Positions 45,681 to 58,332 of a DNA stretch of 64,000 nucleotides are shown here, piece by piece. The notes beneath the pieces are model-generated. The model saw nothing but the letters and a program-made list of their open reading frames with translations. It had not been told where the DNA came from and made no database searches. Position 1 is the first letter of the stretch; the number at the start of each line of letters is the position of its first letter. The translations under genes were made by a program, and so were the position numbers. Source of the stretch: Hibiscus mutabilis. Lineage: Eukaryota; Streptophyta; Magnoliopsida; Malvales; Malvaceae. Location: assembly GCA_019671005.1 (NCBI GenBank), contig JAGYYJ010002456.1:1-64000 (forward strand). Reading direction: 5' to 3'.

Positions 45681-47645
45681 CATGCATTTAAAAGGGCGAC
45701 GCAGTTTCACGGGAAGATCTTGCAGCTGTGGGATGGCAGAGAAAAACACAGAACACCATTGATTTAAACGAATCAGTACTAGCTAGAAACCTGAACATTC
45801 ACAGTATTTGTTATTATAAAGCATAAATGATCAGATTTGTTCTCAGAAAAACATCAGTGCAATAAAGATGGTGCTGGAATTTAAGGGAAATGACAAAATA
45901 TAAATATTTAAAAGTAAGATAAATTTATAAATAAATTATTATTTTTAAATATAAAAAGATAAAAGTGAAAAAAAAATTCTCGAAATAGAGGGCAATTGTT
46001 CTTCCTCAACCTCATATAGCTTTGCCCCTGGACAATGCATTAAACTTTATGCACATATGAGCGGGATGAACCGATGAGTACTGAAGAAACAGTCGTACTA
46101 TCTAAAATTGTTTAACTTCTATATAGTTCATGTATTCTTTTTATATTCACTTTGTATTTTTTATTGATGATCTAAATTCACACCTTTTATGATTTTATAA
46201 TTTTGTACATTAAAATTTGTAATATAAATGTCTAACAATTTACACCTCTAACATAAAATTATGCGAACGCCTCGTATGTACGTGAGTGCACACATTAATT
46301 CATATCGTTGAACCAACCTTTTTCATTTCTTTCAACAAAGTTAGTGATCTTATCCTCATAAGGAATTGTTTTATTGCTAACAATGGGGTTACAGACAATT
46401 TTGAGACGATAAACACACAAAAGCAAGCTAGCCCATGTTAATAAATTAAGAATTTCTATAACAGCATAAGATAAACCATTTTTTGACAAGGCAAAGCTAA
46501 GGGGGGCATTTTCTATTATTTTTTTAATTTACTTTGCATGTTGATAACATAGTAATCAAAAGTATATCATAGTTTAATTAACATTTTTAATTATTTAGCT
46601 ATAAATTAAAATTTGAATTCTTTTATTAACTTCTCAATGAATGAGGTATTAGTACAAGCAAGGTAGATTATGCAATAGCTTAATAGAATAAAACTTTTAA
46701 GAATTATAAATAATTGTCCATAACTCATTGTTTTAGTGATTACGTGACATTAACATCTTTTTAGTATAACGATTCGAGTCTAAATCCGTGTGAAAACCAT
46801 TTTTTTTTTGTTTTTTCATCCCATTATACAATCTTTTTTCTCTCTATATATATGAGAAATTTGGAGGAGAAAACTAAAGAAACAAAGATTTGAGTTCCCA
46901 AAAGAATGTTTTTATTTTTTTGCTAGAAAAATCACCATGGTGATAAACCATGACACTAAAACTTTATAAAAGGATGGATTCCAGAAAAGTAAAAGAATGG
47001 AGAAAAGCTAGACAACGGTTTAAAAAGAAAAAGAAAATCTTATCTACACGGCATAACGCACATCCATGGAGGCCCCCCTACATAATGACACCATTTCTGC
47101 TTATATTTGATACGCACTTGATGATATGTTTTTGTCAATCTATCATCATATATTAATGAACATTGTTAATTATTAAGATAACCCATCTTGTGAATTCAAC
47201 AAATGTTCTAAGTGGAAATAAGTACGATGTTCATCTTAAAATACTCAAGTTCAAATCACTTTGTCTGCAATGTATGCGTACATTGTTAAAGAATTAAGAA
47301 TGTGTATGGACAAATACTACATTGTAATCACCTTAAAATTATTCTAGAAAAAAAAATAACTCATCTTATTAGTCTTATCGAAAAATTATTCGAATTATAA
47401 CTCAAATTTTATTTGAAATTTTTTCAAATCAAATTCTCGTTGAGCCAAACAAAAAATCAACTTTTTCAGATCAAGCAAAATTTTACTCACCAAAATTATG
47501 TCAGACAACTTGCATGGATTAGCTTACATTAGGCATGCAACTTGGTGATTAAGTGCTTAATTGTTTGGTATGACTAAATTATTATAAAAAGTTATTAATA
47601 AAGATTTTAGTTAAAATCTTAGTTGCTCTCTTAATTTTTTTTATT
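45681..47645. other. AT-rich intergenic DNA
   Basis: No supported gene. A 68-codon frame at 46950-47156 (MTLKLYKRMDSRKVKEWRKA) is Lys/Arg-rich low-complexity sequence with no family resemblance. A weak B-box-like ACGATTCGAGTCTAAATCC occurs near 46770. Confidence 0.5.
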
Positions 47646-47648
47646 GTT

Positions 47649-47995
47649 GCTTTAGGGATGACAACAGAGTATGGTTGACGAGTTTTTGACCACTCTGATC
47701 TCAATTTAAAATTTAAAAATTTTAATTTGATTTCGTTTTCGTATTGAACTCAATATATTTTAATTCGATTCAACTCCATCCCAACCCCAAAATTTTAACA
47801 AAAAATTGATTAAACCCGTCCTGATTCAAAAAAAAAAAATAATAATATATATATATATAAACTTGAGCATGCCATAATACAAGCTCAATCTTTACCAAAA
47901 GTCGGCCAAACCCAAAATTCAAAAAAAAACTCGATTGATTTGGGGCGAGTTATGTCGAGTTGGAATAGATTCGGGTAATTTTTTCATCCTTAATG
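47649..47995. mobile_element. MITE with GGGATGACAA-type ends
   Basis: The left end TTTAGGGATGACAACAGAG and right end GGGTAATTTTTTCATCCTTA are inverted relatives of a plant MITE type that begins GGGATGACAATGGG. The interior is AT-rich with a TATATATATATATA run at about 47847. Confidence 0.5.
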
Positions 47996-48639
47996 TTTTT
48001 GGCTGCAATATGAATATCAACATCATTTTAAATTAGTCATCTGTGATTAATTTTTCCTTTTTTCTGTCATTTAGTTTTTCTTCGATCTAGACTTTATGTT
48101 ATTTTATTTTATTTTAAGTTATGTTATTTTATTTAATTAGTTTTTTCTCTTTTTCATGTGAAAATGAAGAGTGTTTTAACTTTTAATACGTTTTTTCTTT
48201 TTTTTTTCTTTTAGGATTGAATTTAATGTTGTTTTTCTTTAAATGACGTTTTTATATTATTTTGTTAATCTATTTCTGCATTCGACTCTTGAGCTAAATA
48301 TTGATAAGTGTTTGCAATCGTCAAATAGAAGTTGCGGTTCAATTGTTGTAATGTTAATTTATCAACAAGTCGTAATTGTTATATGTATTTTTATGTTCAT
48401 GTTATGATTGTTATCATTTATTTCTTATTGTTTTTGTTTGAATTGTTTGGTTGGAGTTTTAATTTTTTTCTTGTTCCGTCTTATTTTATTTTTAAGTGAT
48501 TAGTTTATGTATTACAATTATTATAAAAAATTATTTCTATTAATTTATTCTTATTTTATATATTTTTTTAAAAAAATCTTTTTTTATTTATTTAATAAAA
48601 CTAACCGTTATTGTTTATGGATAATTATTTGATACACTG

Positions 48640-48950
48640 ACGGTGGAAACTTTTAATTTCTATAAGCGCTTTAGTTTTAGGGTCTATGGACTCGGTTTAT
48701 GGTTTAGGGTTTAAGTGTATGGGTTAAGAATTTAGTGATTGTGAATATAATTTAAGGTTTAGGGTTAGAATTTAGGGTTTATAGGTTAAATCCTAAATCC
48801 TCAACATATTATCCTAACCTCTAAACCCTAAATCCTAACATTAAACTTTAAATTCTAATCATTACCCCTACACCTAAACCCCTCAATCTTACATCATAAA
48901 CTAAGTCCCTAAAACTAAAAGGTCTTGTTAGTTACACTACTAAAAAACAA
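48640..48950. repeat. foldback of degenerate telomere-like repeats
   Basis: The left half carries GGTTTAGGGTTTAAG and TTTAGGGTTTATAGG words; after about 48790 the right half carries the complement (AACCTCTAAACCCTAAATCC, CACCTAAACCCCTCAATCTT). Outer blocks TTTTAGTTTTAGGGTC (48671) and GTCCCTAAAACTAAAA (48905) close the hairpin. Units are irregular, so this is not an intact telomere tract; it resembles a MITE family. Confidence 0.6.
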
Positions 48951-49223
48951 CTTATGATTACAGTCCATCTTCTAAAGGCAAGAGAATCGTAGTACTAGAG
49001 AAATTGAAATGGACTTAAAGTTCCTTTTAACATTGATAATTGAGTTTTGCTAGAATCAATAGAAGGCTCAACAACAAAAAAATCATACAAATAAAATAAA
49101 AAACATCAAATTCAAAGGCACAAAGAACATTGAAATCTTCTATTGAGACCATAAAAACTAGCGTCATAAAAACTAGTGTCATGAGAAGAGAATTTTTGTA
49201 CGAGCACCAAAACGACTGCAAAG

Positions 49224-49453
49224 TGTTAGAATGTAATTAGTTTCAATTAATTAGTTTGTTGATTGTGTTGTCATGGTCAGTTAGGCTATTAATTGGGTTG
49301 TTAGAGAATGGGCTATATAGCCCAAACAATTGTATTGAGTTGATATCATCTTATCAATTTTTAAATAAATCAGATTTATTCTTTCCTTCTCTATCATAGT
49401 CTTCCCAAATCGCTTAACCGATCACACACATCTCCTCTGTCGTTTTCTAATAT
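49224..49453 (+). repeat. possible degenerate short LTR (solo or TRIM-like)
   Basis: It begins TGTTAGAATGTAATTAGTTT and has the look of a short LTR: GGGCTATATAGCCC palindrome with TATA at 49310-49323, AATAAATCAGATTTATTC polyadenylation-like sequence, and a possible end TTTTCTAATA. No target duplication was found. Confidence 0.35.
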
Positions 49454-50685
49454 CTCCGGCCACCATGCCTGAGATTTCACACAAAGATAGGCATAGAACG
49501 TATCATAAATGCAGAGAAACGTTCCACAAAGGCAGATAAACATTCCACAAATTTTACGAAAAATAAGAAAACAAAACAAAATACACCTTACACTTAATTC
49601 CTTAAACCTTTAACCTTAAGCCCTAAACCTAATATTTTAGGGTGAGCATAAATAGGAGCACTAAAAAAGTAAGAGAATTTCTATTTGTATAGTTATATGT
49701 TAGCATCAGTTCATACTCTTTCTATTAGAACACTCGTTAGGTTGAACAATTTTTGAAGTGTGTTAGATGGGAAGTTAAAAATTATTGGTCAGAGACAGTA
49801 GCGTATCTATATATAAGGTTGAGTGGGCACAGACCTACCATGAACTTTTTAAAGTTCACACATTTAACTTTAAATTTTTTAATTTTTATGAATTAGTCTT
49901 TAATTTTTTTTAAATTTTTATAGTTTGTGTCCGCTCTAAAATTTTAAAATTCTTATAAATTGTGAGGACTCTAAAAATATTTTGATTTGTACTTATTTTT
50001 AAAAATATTTTTAAATTCGTCACTTCTGATATGGAAGAGAGTCCAAATTGTCACAATGTAGAAAATAAATAAAATTATGAATACGACTTCCACTCCCATA
50101 AAAAAGAATTATGCAGACTCGGAAACTATTTGGCTCGCATTTGAGGAAAGAGACCCTTATCTGAAACAGTGATTTGTCGCTTGGAAAAGCTGGAGATACC
50201 AAATCCTCGTTAAAAGTAAAAGGGAAAAAATGAAACGACCAACGAACTTGGACGGCAGTTTGCAGAAAGAAACGTAAGCCTCCATGTTCAACACGACGAA
50301 CTTGCAATAATCTATGGACACTTGTGTGTCGGCATTGGCTGTCTGAGATTTGGTCTACGTGGAATCCTTACACTCTGACACTGCATGTTAAGGACCCCAC
50401 CTTTCTTTTTCCCTTAACCAATCACTTCCATTTGTGACATCCTCCACACTTATAATATGAAGCTAATTGTTTGCAGAAAGAAAAGTAATGTTTTTTCTTT
50501 CTAAAATTGTTAGGTTACTTTATGAAAAAAGAAGCATGTTGGTATTAAAAACTGGAATTTCACTTCATTACTGAAATTACAATGAGGTGGTGAATTGAGC
50601 ATGTGCATGCCTACTACCAAAGTATAAATCAGCTGACTTAAGCTTAAACTTAACTCCAAACTCGAGACTTAAAGCTGAAATCGCC
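49454..50685. other. intergenic and promoter of the thaumatin-like gene
   Basis: Around 49560-49690 lies another copy of the AAACCTAATATTTTAGGG / GAGCATAAATAGGAGCAC repeat also seen near 540-620. About 50030-50680 is of more even composition and should hold the thaumatin-like gene promoter. The TATA box is not certain. Confidence 0.45.
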
Positions 50686-51911
50686 ATGGCTCGGTTCTCC
50701 TTTTATCACCATTGTTCTATCATGTTCTTGCGCTTCATTCTCCTCCTGTTTCTTCAAGGTAATGGGAATATATGCTTTTCCAGAATCTGGGTTGTTTGCA
50801 TTTCCTAAAGTTTTGATCTATTTGAAAAGTAAACCAATTTGATCCTCTCTTTTTTCAGGTGCTATGGCTGCAACTTTCACATTCATCAACCGGTGCCATC
50901 ACACAATATGGCCTGGAATTCTAGCTAATCCAGGAAGTCCAAAGCTGGAAACTACAGGCTTTGAACTCACTAAAGGCAGCTCTCGTTCTTTCTCAGCCCC
51001 TTCAGGCTGGTCTGGTCGCTTCTGGGGCAGAACAGGCTGCGATTTCGATGACTCCGGTCAAGGTTCATGCACAACAGGGGACTGCGGCTCTGGCCAAGTT
51101 GAATGCAATGGAGCGGGGGCTACCCCGCCAGCCACCTTGGCCGAGTTTACACTCGGTTCCGGGGCGCAGGACTTCTACGACGTGAGCTTGGTCGATGGTT
51201 ACAATTTGCCTTTGCTTGTGCAAGGAAGTGGAGGTTCAGGTGACTGTGCCAGTACTGGCTGCGTGACGAATTTGAACAAAAAGTGCCCGTCCGAGTTGAG
51301 AATTCACGGAGGTGGCGCCTGTAGGAGTGCCTGTGAGGCCTTTGGCAACCCGGAATACTGCTGTAAAGACGCCTACAATACTCCGGCTGCTTGTAAACCG
51401 TCCATGTATTCAGAAGTTTTCAAGGCAGCTTGCCCCAAATCCTATAGCTATGCTTTTGATGATGCCAGCAGCACTTTCACTTGTACCGGGGCTGATTACA
51501 CCGTCACTTTCTGTCCCGGTGGTCCGAGGTAATTCCTAAAACAAAACCTTCGCTTGTTCATAAATTTGATAGCTGCAGATATTCACTGATTGGTTGACTG
51601 GTCAAATATCTTCATATTAATCCATCTTGTATGATTTTAAATATCAGCCATTGCCTTAGGAATTTAAATATTACGTATTTATGTTGCATTAACTTGGATG
51701 CAGTTTGAAAACTTTCGAAGATCTTGGTCCGAAAACGACAGGAACCATAGTTGAATCCAAGTTGGATCATGATCCGGTGAAGGCAGCTGAAGAGGCCAGA
51801 AATTGGCTAGCAAATTTGGCCACCGGAGACTCAGCCACAATCCGACCATCTTCCCCGATCCGATTTGGTTTTGCTGTAATTATTTTTCTTTTCCTTTCAT
51901 TCTTCTTGTAG
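50686..51911 (+). CDS. TLP1: thaumatin-like protein (PR-5 family) with hydrophobic C-terminal tail
   Basis: Three exons at 50686-50758, 50859-51528 and 51704-51911 join in frame to 316 residues. Exon 1 plus a few codons form a signal peptide (MARFSFYHHCSIMFLRFILL ... FLQGAMA). The mature part starts ATFTFINRCHHTIWPGILAN and has all 16 cysteines of the family, the signature GRFWGRTGCDFDDSGQGSC, and the acidic-cleft residues (R in GRFWGRT, E in LAEFTL, D in YDVSLVDGYN, later Asp). After the domain (VTFCPGGP) comes a 60-residue extension ending in a hydrophobic run FGFAVIIFLFLSFFL, as expected for a GPI-anchor signal. The extension distinguishes it from soluble osmotin types. Such proteins are extracellular or wall-associated, with roles in defence and development; some bind or cut beta-glucans. 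Confidence 0.95.
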
Positions 51912-52771
51912 TATTTCAAGTGAAAAAACCGAAAAGAGGGTAGGATCAAAATCCAGATTGTAAAGTTTATAACTATTTACATTACATCATTTTGTTTCAG
52001 AAATGGAATCCTTTCCTTTTCTAGTGGTATTGGATTGAATATCTATGGCTCACAGCTAGTGGACTAAAGTGAAAGATTCAAGAAAGTAGAAGAAAAGAAC
52101 TCTTTTTGTGCCTTTAAGGTTGCATGATTGCCTTTCCTTTGAAGGAGATTAACTTGAAAAAAAAATGAAAAAAATGTACGATAATGTAATTATAATAAAT
52201 TTTATTTAGTAATATATTTTTTATTAAAAATTAGTAAGATAATTTTAAGGAGTACAGTGTAATTACATCTTAAATTTTTTTATGTTACATTTGATTGTAT
52301 AAATTTTAATGACACAATTTTATAAATTTAAATTTAGAATAATATTAATTATTATAAAAATAAGCTTAAACCTAATTTTTTAATAAATATTTAAGTATTA
52401 AACAAAAATTAATATTAAAATAAAATCATTAGGTTGAAAAAAAGATGTTATAAATATATAATATAACATATTGTAAAATTCTAACGTGCAACAACAATAA
52501 TAAATTGTTAAGGAAAAATAAATAATATATAATAACTTCTTGTGTATATAAACAAAGGAAATCCTCTTCTCCCAAGAAAGGAAGTATATGATTGACGGTC
52601 TCAAAAATTATAAATCGGACTATGTTTTTTTAATAATATATCGATTGTTTTATTAAAAATAAAATAGATAAACATTTTAATAAAGTAAAAATATAACAAA
52701 AAATAAATAAAAAAAAAATTTAAAAAACGGAATATCACATCAGCAAAACACATCTCATGAATTACAAAGGT
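51912..52771. other. 3' UTR and AT-rich DNA
   Basis: The 3' UTR runs to about 52150. The rest is very AT-rich with no supported feature before the LTR. Confidence 0.5.
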
Positions 52772-53643
52772 TGTAGCGATGTTCTTTTCGCTAAAAAACG
52801 TATTTTTATTTACTGTTTTGTTTTGAAAATAATGTCTTCCGTGGGGTTTTGTAAAAACCGTATTTTATTTAGAAAATGGAGTGGCCACCGGCCACTTAGG
52901 TAGGTCGGACACCATAAAACCAGAGATTTTAAAACTATTGGGTTCGAAAGTCGGTTACGGATGGGGAAGGATTAGCACCCCCACACCGCCCAAAATTGGT
53001 ACTTTAATAATTACAGCTTTATTAATATTAGACTTTCCGGATTAAAGTGACGATTAAGCTAAAATTTGGTTATAAGTGTGAGTAAATTTTAAAAGCCCCG
53101 TTATCCGAGAGTAAACGCCCAACCACCATCACTACGCCTGATACTGGCCTCGTTTACGCTCAGATAAAAGGGCACCGCATTGACAATTTATATATGCAAT
53201 CTTAGTGAGCAAAATATAAAATATGTCAAATAATTTAAATACAATAAAATACAAATAAATATTGACATAATAAAATACTATTTTAACATAAATAAAATAC
53301 TAATCTAAAACATACATACATAAATATTAATCTAACACATAAATAAAATAAATCTAACATAAATAAAATACTAATCTAAAACATTCATAAATATTAATCT
53401 AACACATAAATAAAAATAAATCTAACACAAATAAAATACTAATCTAAAATATAAATAAACATACAAACTAAAAAAGAACACTATTTTAAATTAACTAATA
53501 CTTCATTAAATCATAAAAATTACAACACAAATAAAAAAGGAAGAAAATATACCTAACTAGGAGCTCGAATGACAAACCCCGACTGAACCCCACCGAGATC
53601 TACCACGACCTCTCCAAAAATTAACTAGATCGGATCCAAAATA
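52772..53643 (-). repeat. 3' LTR of the LARD, lacking its U3 start
   Basis: Very similar to 57186-58059 over its whole length (TGTAGCGATGTTCTTTTCGC ... CTAGATCGGATCCAAAATA). The last about 273 bp of the right copy (58060-58332), the start of the LTR in element orientation, has no counterpart here. Confidence 0.85.
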
Positions 53644-56600
53644 GGAACCCACTCAATCTTGATTCAACTCATCGTCATTTTTCATTTTTTTGACCCTACA
53701 TGATGTCTTCATCTATCTTATCATTAGGGTTGAAAAACTGCCCCCACGCCCTGAACTCATCTTTAATCTTCTTGCAACACCTCGGCGAGAACTAACTCTT
53801 GGTCCCTATAATAAAAAGGTTAGCATTTTGGAAATAAACTGAGAAATTTAGGAAAAAAATGCCAAACATTTTAAAAAATTGGTGTTTAGACAAAATGGTA
53901 AGGAGGAAAATACCAAACATTTTTTGAAAAATAAATGTTTGGAGTAAACGATATGTATTAAACAATTTGAAATTCGAAAACTGTCAAACATTTTTGAAAA
54001 AATAATGTTCGGAATAAATAATAAAGATTAAAAGAATAGACAAAACTGTCAATTAATGTTTGATCCTAAAATAACAAATGCACTAGAAAATTTGTCTAAA
54101 AATCTTGCCTATTTTGGCGATATAAGCACATGTATGGTCTCCCCTAGTCCATTTAGGCTTTTGAGAGGAACGTTTCCCATACCTAATTTCTAACCCATTC
54201 AAAGTGGTTCTCTTGATCTCACCACTCACTATGCCCCCATCCTCTCCTCATTTGGGTGTCAATCAGGCACTTCGAGGTTTGACGTTCCCTGAAGAAAGGT
54301 TAACCCTTATAGGCAAGATGTAATCTGAAGACAAACTTATCAAACTTAGGTATCCACATACGATCTGAATGGTCTTTGTAGGCTTGTAATGTAGGCTATG
54401 GTTCATGGTTATGAAAGAAATGATATATAGGCCCAAAATGAGTGTTTACGGGTGATGAAACCAAGGATCATTTCTTCTGGTTAAAATATCTTCTATGCGT
54501 TTGTTGACCAGAATGTGCTCAAATAAAAAACTTCTTTGATTTATTTCTTGGATCGCTCTAGACTGCCCATTTCTGAGTTTTCACCCTAGAGTTTATTTCT
54601 TTCTTTGTAGCTTTGGGATCTGTATCTTGCATCTTGAATGAATGTTGATGCGTTTCTTATTTACATGTAATCGAATCTTCTATTGTTATCGTTTATTGCA
54701 CTTTCTGATGGTGCTTTTAATCTTCATTGTTCCAAATTCTTGTTGGCACACTTTCAATTTGGTTTAGCCAGTCCTTTTGAGCAAAAATTTATTTTACTGA
54801 CTTATTCTGATATTTCTCTTGATCTTCGTGTTTAGGGCATTGATTCTCATTTCTTGCGCTTATTCATGGAGCGCCATCTTTGTAATACGGTCAAAACTGG
54901 ACGATTTGAACAAAATCCTTTTCTTTTTTGCCCTAGTGTGGGGTGATCCTTGGTTTGGGTTCAAATGAAAAGAAACGAACATGCTCAAAGGGGACAACAA
55001 ATGGATATTTTATATTATTTGCGAAGGGGATTAAAGGAATGACATTCATAATCCCATACATGGATATCAAAATAGTCTTCAGAGGGTAGAAGTTTAGGGT
55101 CAACACTCGATTCAAGGATCTTAAACAATAAGTGTCTGAGAAGAAAATTTCCTAAAATGGGAACTGCCCATTATCTACACACTTGTTTTGTTCCTCTATC
55201 GGCCTAAATGGACTAGCAGATACTTGCATTCGCAATGACCTAATAATAAAAAATGGTATGTACACGTGTATGTTTTTTTCATAAATAATATGTGTATATG
55301 CGTATGGAAAAAAACTATCCCATAACAATGAACAAAGAATGCAAATATGTTTTCTGAATAAATAAAAATTTCATTACGACAAAAATAACTTCATTCTAAA
55401 AAAATATGACTTAGCTTATAGATTTTTTTTTGCATTTTTCCCAAATGCACAGGGATCAACGGATTTGAATTGCCTTTACCGGTAGCCGTTTGCTCCGGGC
55501 TAGCTGTACCATTCCCCTGAGTACAATCAGTTTATACCAATTATGACATTGGATTTTTTCTAAAGGATTTATTTTCCTTTGACCATTCAACAATGGATTT
55601 TTGGTGAAAATTTAATTTGCAGCTTTATTTATAGATTTCCTTTGCATTTTTCCCAAATGCACAAGGATCAACGGTTTTGAGTTACATTTACCGGTAGCCG
55701 TTTGCTCCGGGCTAGTTGTAATATTCCCCTGAGTACAATCAGTTTATACCAATTATGAAATTGGATTTTTCCAAAGGATTTATTTTCCTTTGACCATTCG
55801 TAAAAATAGATTTTCGATGGATACTTGAATTATCCATTATCTTAAACTTTACCATGTTTGACCATGTTATGCCAACATTTCTGTTGGACTTGTTAAATTC
55901 TATTGAACTCTTTCCAGTTTTGTGAGCATGAAAACCCACAATCAATTTTTAAAAAAATCTTTTTTCTTCTTTCATCATTAAAAAAAGATAGAATTAAGGA
56001 ATTATCCTATTTTCAGGAAAAAAAACAATCCTTAAAAAGATAGAATTGAGGAAAAAACTTCTTAAGAACTATGAAAAAAGTTCTTAAGACTGGTAGGATT
56101 AAAATATCTTTAAGAAATTTTTGAGAGAGAAAAAAAACGATCATTGAGAAACTCTTATTATTATTTTTGAAATAATGTCCTTATGAAAGGACTGAACAAG
56201 TGTATTTGTGAAATGATTGAAAAAAACTTTGCTAAAAAATATTTATTCTCGTGGGAGGATGAAAAAAGCTCAAAAATATCCTTGTGAAGGGACTGGATCT
56301 AAGAACTTGTTAAAACAAATTGAAATGTTCATTTTTTCTTTTTTCTTTAATCGCCATTATGAAAGGGATGTATTTAAAAATTCGGTTGAAAGAATATAAA
56401 AGTTCATTCTTAAAAAAATGTCCTTAAAAGGATTTACCTTTTCTTAAAAATAATTTGTGAAAAAAATTTTGGTATGTGATTTTATGCAAATGAGATGCAT
56501 GCACGTGCTTCCGAGGTGATGCAATGTACGAAATGTAAAAATCATAACAATAATCAACAAATGCAAGAATGAATGCAAAAAAGCAAAAAAGAAAACGAGC

Positions 56601-57164
56601 CAGTACTGGATAAAATAAATAAATACATAAATAAAGGGCAAATTAAATAAGGTAAACAAACAAAACAACCCTATTTATCCCGTCTAAAACACCTAAGGTT
56701 ATCCACATAGCTCTAAAGGGGTGGGTTTCTATATGTTCTCTACATGCAGTGTTGGTGCTAGGAGGTACCCGAATTGTCCTTGTTGTCCTCTACTAAGAGT
56801 AGCAAGGCCCCCGATCATCACTCATTATAGGCTCCTTTTAACCGGGCTTAATTCAGGGAGACGCATTCGCTTATGCCTGCACGGATGAACGATATCCTTA
56901 CGAAAGCATAAGATACTTGAGCCCTGAAGGTACTTGCTAGGCCTACACGGAGGAACGATATCCCCACGAAAGCATTAGCGTTTTCCCCCCACTTAAAAAT
57001 GACGGGTTTATATGCCAAATTTTAAATGCGTTAAAATAAACGCGCAATTACAATTGAATATTAATTTAATAGTCGCTTTAATCCGAAACTTCTAATATTA
57101 TTAAAGTGGTAATTATTTGGAAAAGCTTGACTCTCTTTTTTGTTTTTGAAAAACAAATAATAGT
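53644..57164 (-). other. non-coding interior of the LARD
   Basis: No frame resembles gag, protease, reverse transcriptase or integrase. Ordered features are the 212-bp tandem repeat at 55413-55800, a paired repeat near 56877-56982 (CACGGATGAACGATATCC and CACGGAGGAACGATATCC), and many short GAAAGGACT/AAGGATT words at 56000-56440. Confidence 0.7.
55413..55800. repeat. 212-bp tandem duplication inside the LARD
   Basis: Unit 1 (about 55413-55590) and unit 2 (about 55625-55800) share TTTTCCCAAATGCAC, ACCGGTAGCCGTTTGCTCCG, CCCCTGAGTACAATCAGTTT and ATTTTCCTTTGACCATTC in the same order, offset by 212 bp. Confidence 0.9.
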
Positions 57165-57183
57165 GTCCCCAGCAGAGTCGCCA
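57165..57183 (-). other. primer-binding site of the LARD
   Basis: The minus strand reads TGGCGACTCTGCTGGGGAC two bases from the LTR end. This motif follows the 5' LTR in Tat/Ogre-type elements; I recall it as the site for an arginine tRNA. Confidence 0.65.
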
Positions 57184-57185
57184 TC

Positions 57186-58332
57186 TGTAGCGATGTCCTT
57201 TTCGCTAAAAACGTATTTTTATTTATTGTTTTGTTTTGAAAATAATATATTTCGTGGGGTTTTGTAAAAACCGTATTTTATTTAGAAAATGGAGTCGCCA
57301 CCGGCCACTTAGGTAGGCTGGACACCATAAAACCAGAGATTTGAAAACTGTTGGGTTTGGGAGTCGGTTACGGATGGGGAAGGATTAGCACCCCACACCG
57401 CCCAAAATTGGTACTTTAATAATTACCACTTTATTAATATTAGACTTTCCGGATTAAAGTGACGATTAAGTTAAAATTTGGTTATAAGTGCGAGTAAATT
57501 TTAAAAGCCCTGTTATCCGAGAGTAAACGCCCAACCACCATCACTACGCCTGATACTGGCCTCGTTTACGCTCGGATAAAAGGGCATCGCATTGACAATT
57601 TATATATCTCGATAATCTTAGTAAGCAAAATATAAAATATGGCAAATAATTTAAATACAATAAAATACAAATAAATATTAACATAATAAAACACTAATCT
57701 AACATAAATAAAATACTAATCTAAAACATACATACATAAATATTAATCTAACACATAAATAAAATAAATCTAACATAAATAAAATAATAATCTAAAACAT
57801 TCATAAATATTAATCTAACACATAAATAAAAACAAATATAACACAAATAAAATACTAATCTAAAATATAAATAAACATACAAACTAAAAAAGAACACTAT
57901 TTTAAATTAACTAATACTTCATTAAATCATAAAAATTACAACACAAATAAAAAAAGAAGAAAATATACCTAACTAGGAGCTCGAATGACAAACCCCGACT
58001 GAACCCCACCGAGATCTACCACGACCTCTCCAAAAATTAACTAGATCGGATCCAAAATAAGACTCCGATCGAACCGGTTAGGACCGTGGTCATTGCCCCG
58101 GTCCTTGGCAGCCCGAGAGCATGACTCTCTTATTGGGCACCACTGTCTGCTCATTGCCTTCAATCCCCCATGCCTCCTATTTATAGGCAATTGGGGGTTG
58201 CTTGGGGTGACGTGGAGCTTCCCCCTTCATTCCTTTTTTAATTATTATTATTATTATTATTTAAAATTAATAATATTATTATTACAATAATACTAAAAAT
58301 ACTAAAAACCCGGACAAAAATGAGTGGTTACA
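57186..58332 (-). repeat. 5' LTR of the LARD (complete copy, 1147 bp)
   Basis: On the minus strand it runs TGTAACCACTCATTTTTGTC ... CATCGCTACA. It contains an (ATT)n run near 58240-58262 and a GC-richer block (GGTCCTTGGCAGCCCGAGAG, about 58099) within the part missing from the other LTR. Confidence 0.85.

Larger units (their letters stand above)
52772..58332 (-). mobile_element. non-autonomous Tat-like LTR retrotransposon (LARD type)
   Basis: Two long similar repeats (52772-53643 and 57186-58332) flank 3.5 kb with no gag or pol. A primer-binding site TGGCGACTCTGCTGGGGAC lies next to the right repeat on the minus strand, so the element points left. LTR ends are TGTAACCACTC...CATCGCTACA on that strand. 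Wording such as GGGAGTCGGTTACGGATGGG and GAAGGATTAGCACCCC is typical of Tat/Ogre-lineage LTRs. No matching target duplication was found (AAGGT left, ACGAT right), which suggests rearrangement at the left end. Confidence 0.75.

Noticed and set aside
46950..47156. Possible small basic protein
   Set aside because: Low-complexity Lys/Arg stretch in AT-rich DNA, no homologous motif and no supporting context.
48640..48950. True interstitial telomere
   Set aside because: Units are irregular and arranged as a foldback, not as a head-to-tail TTTAGGG array.
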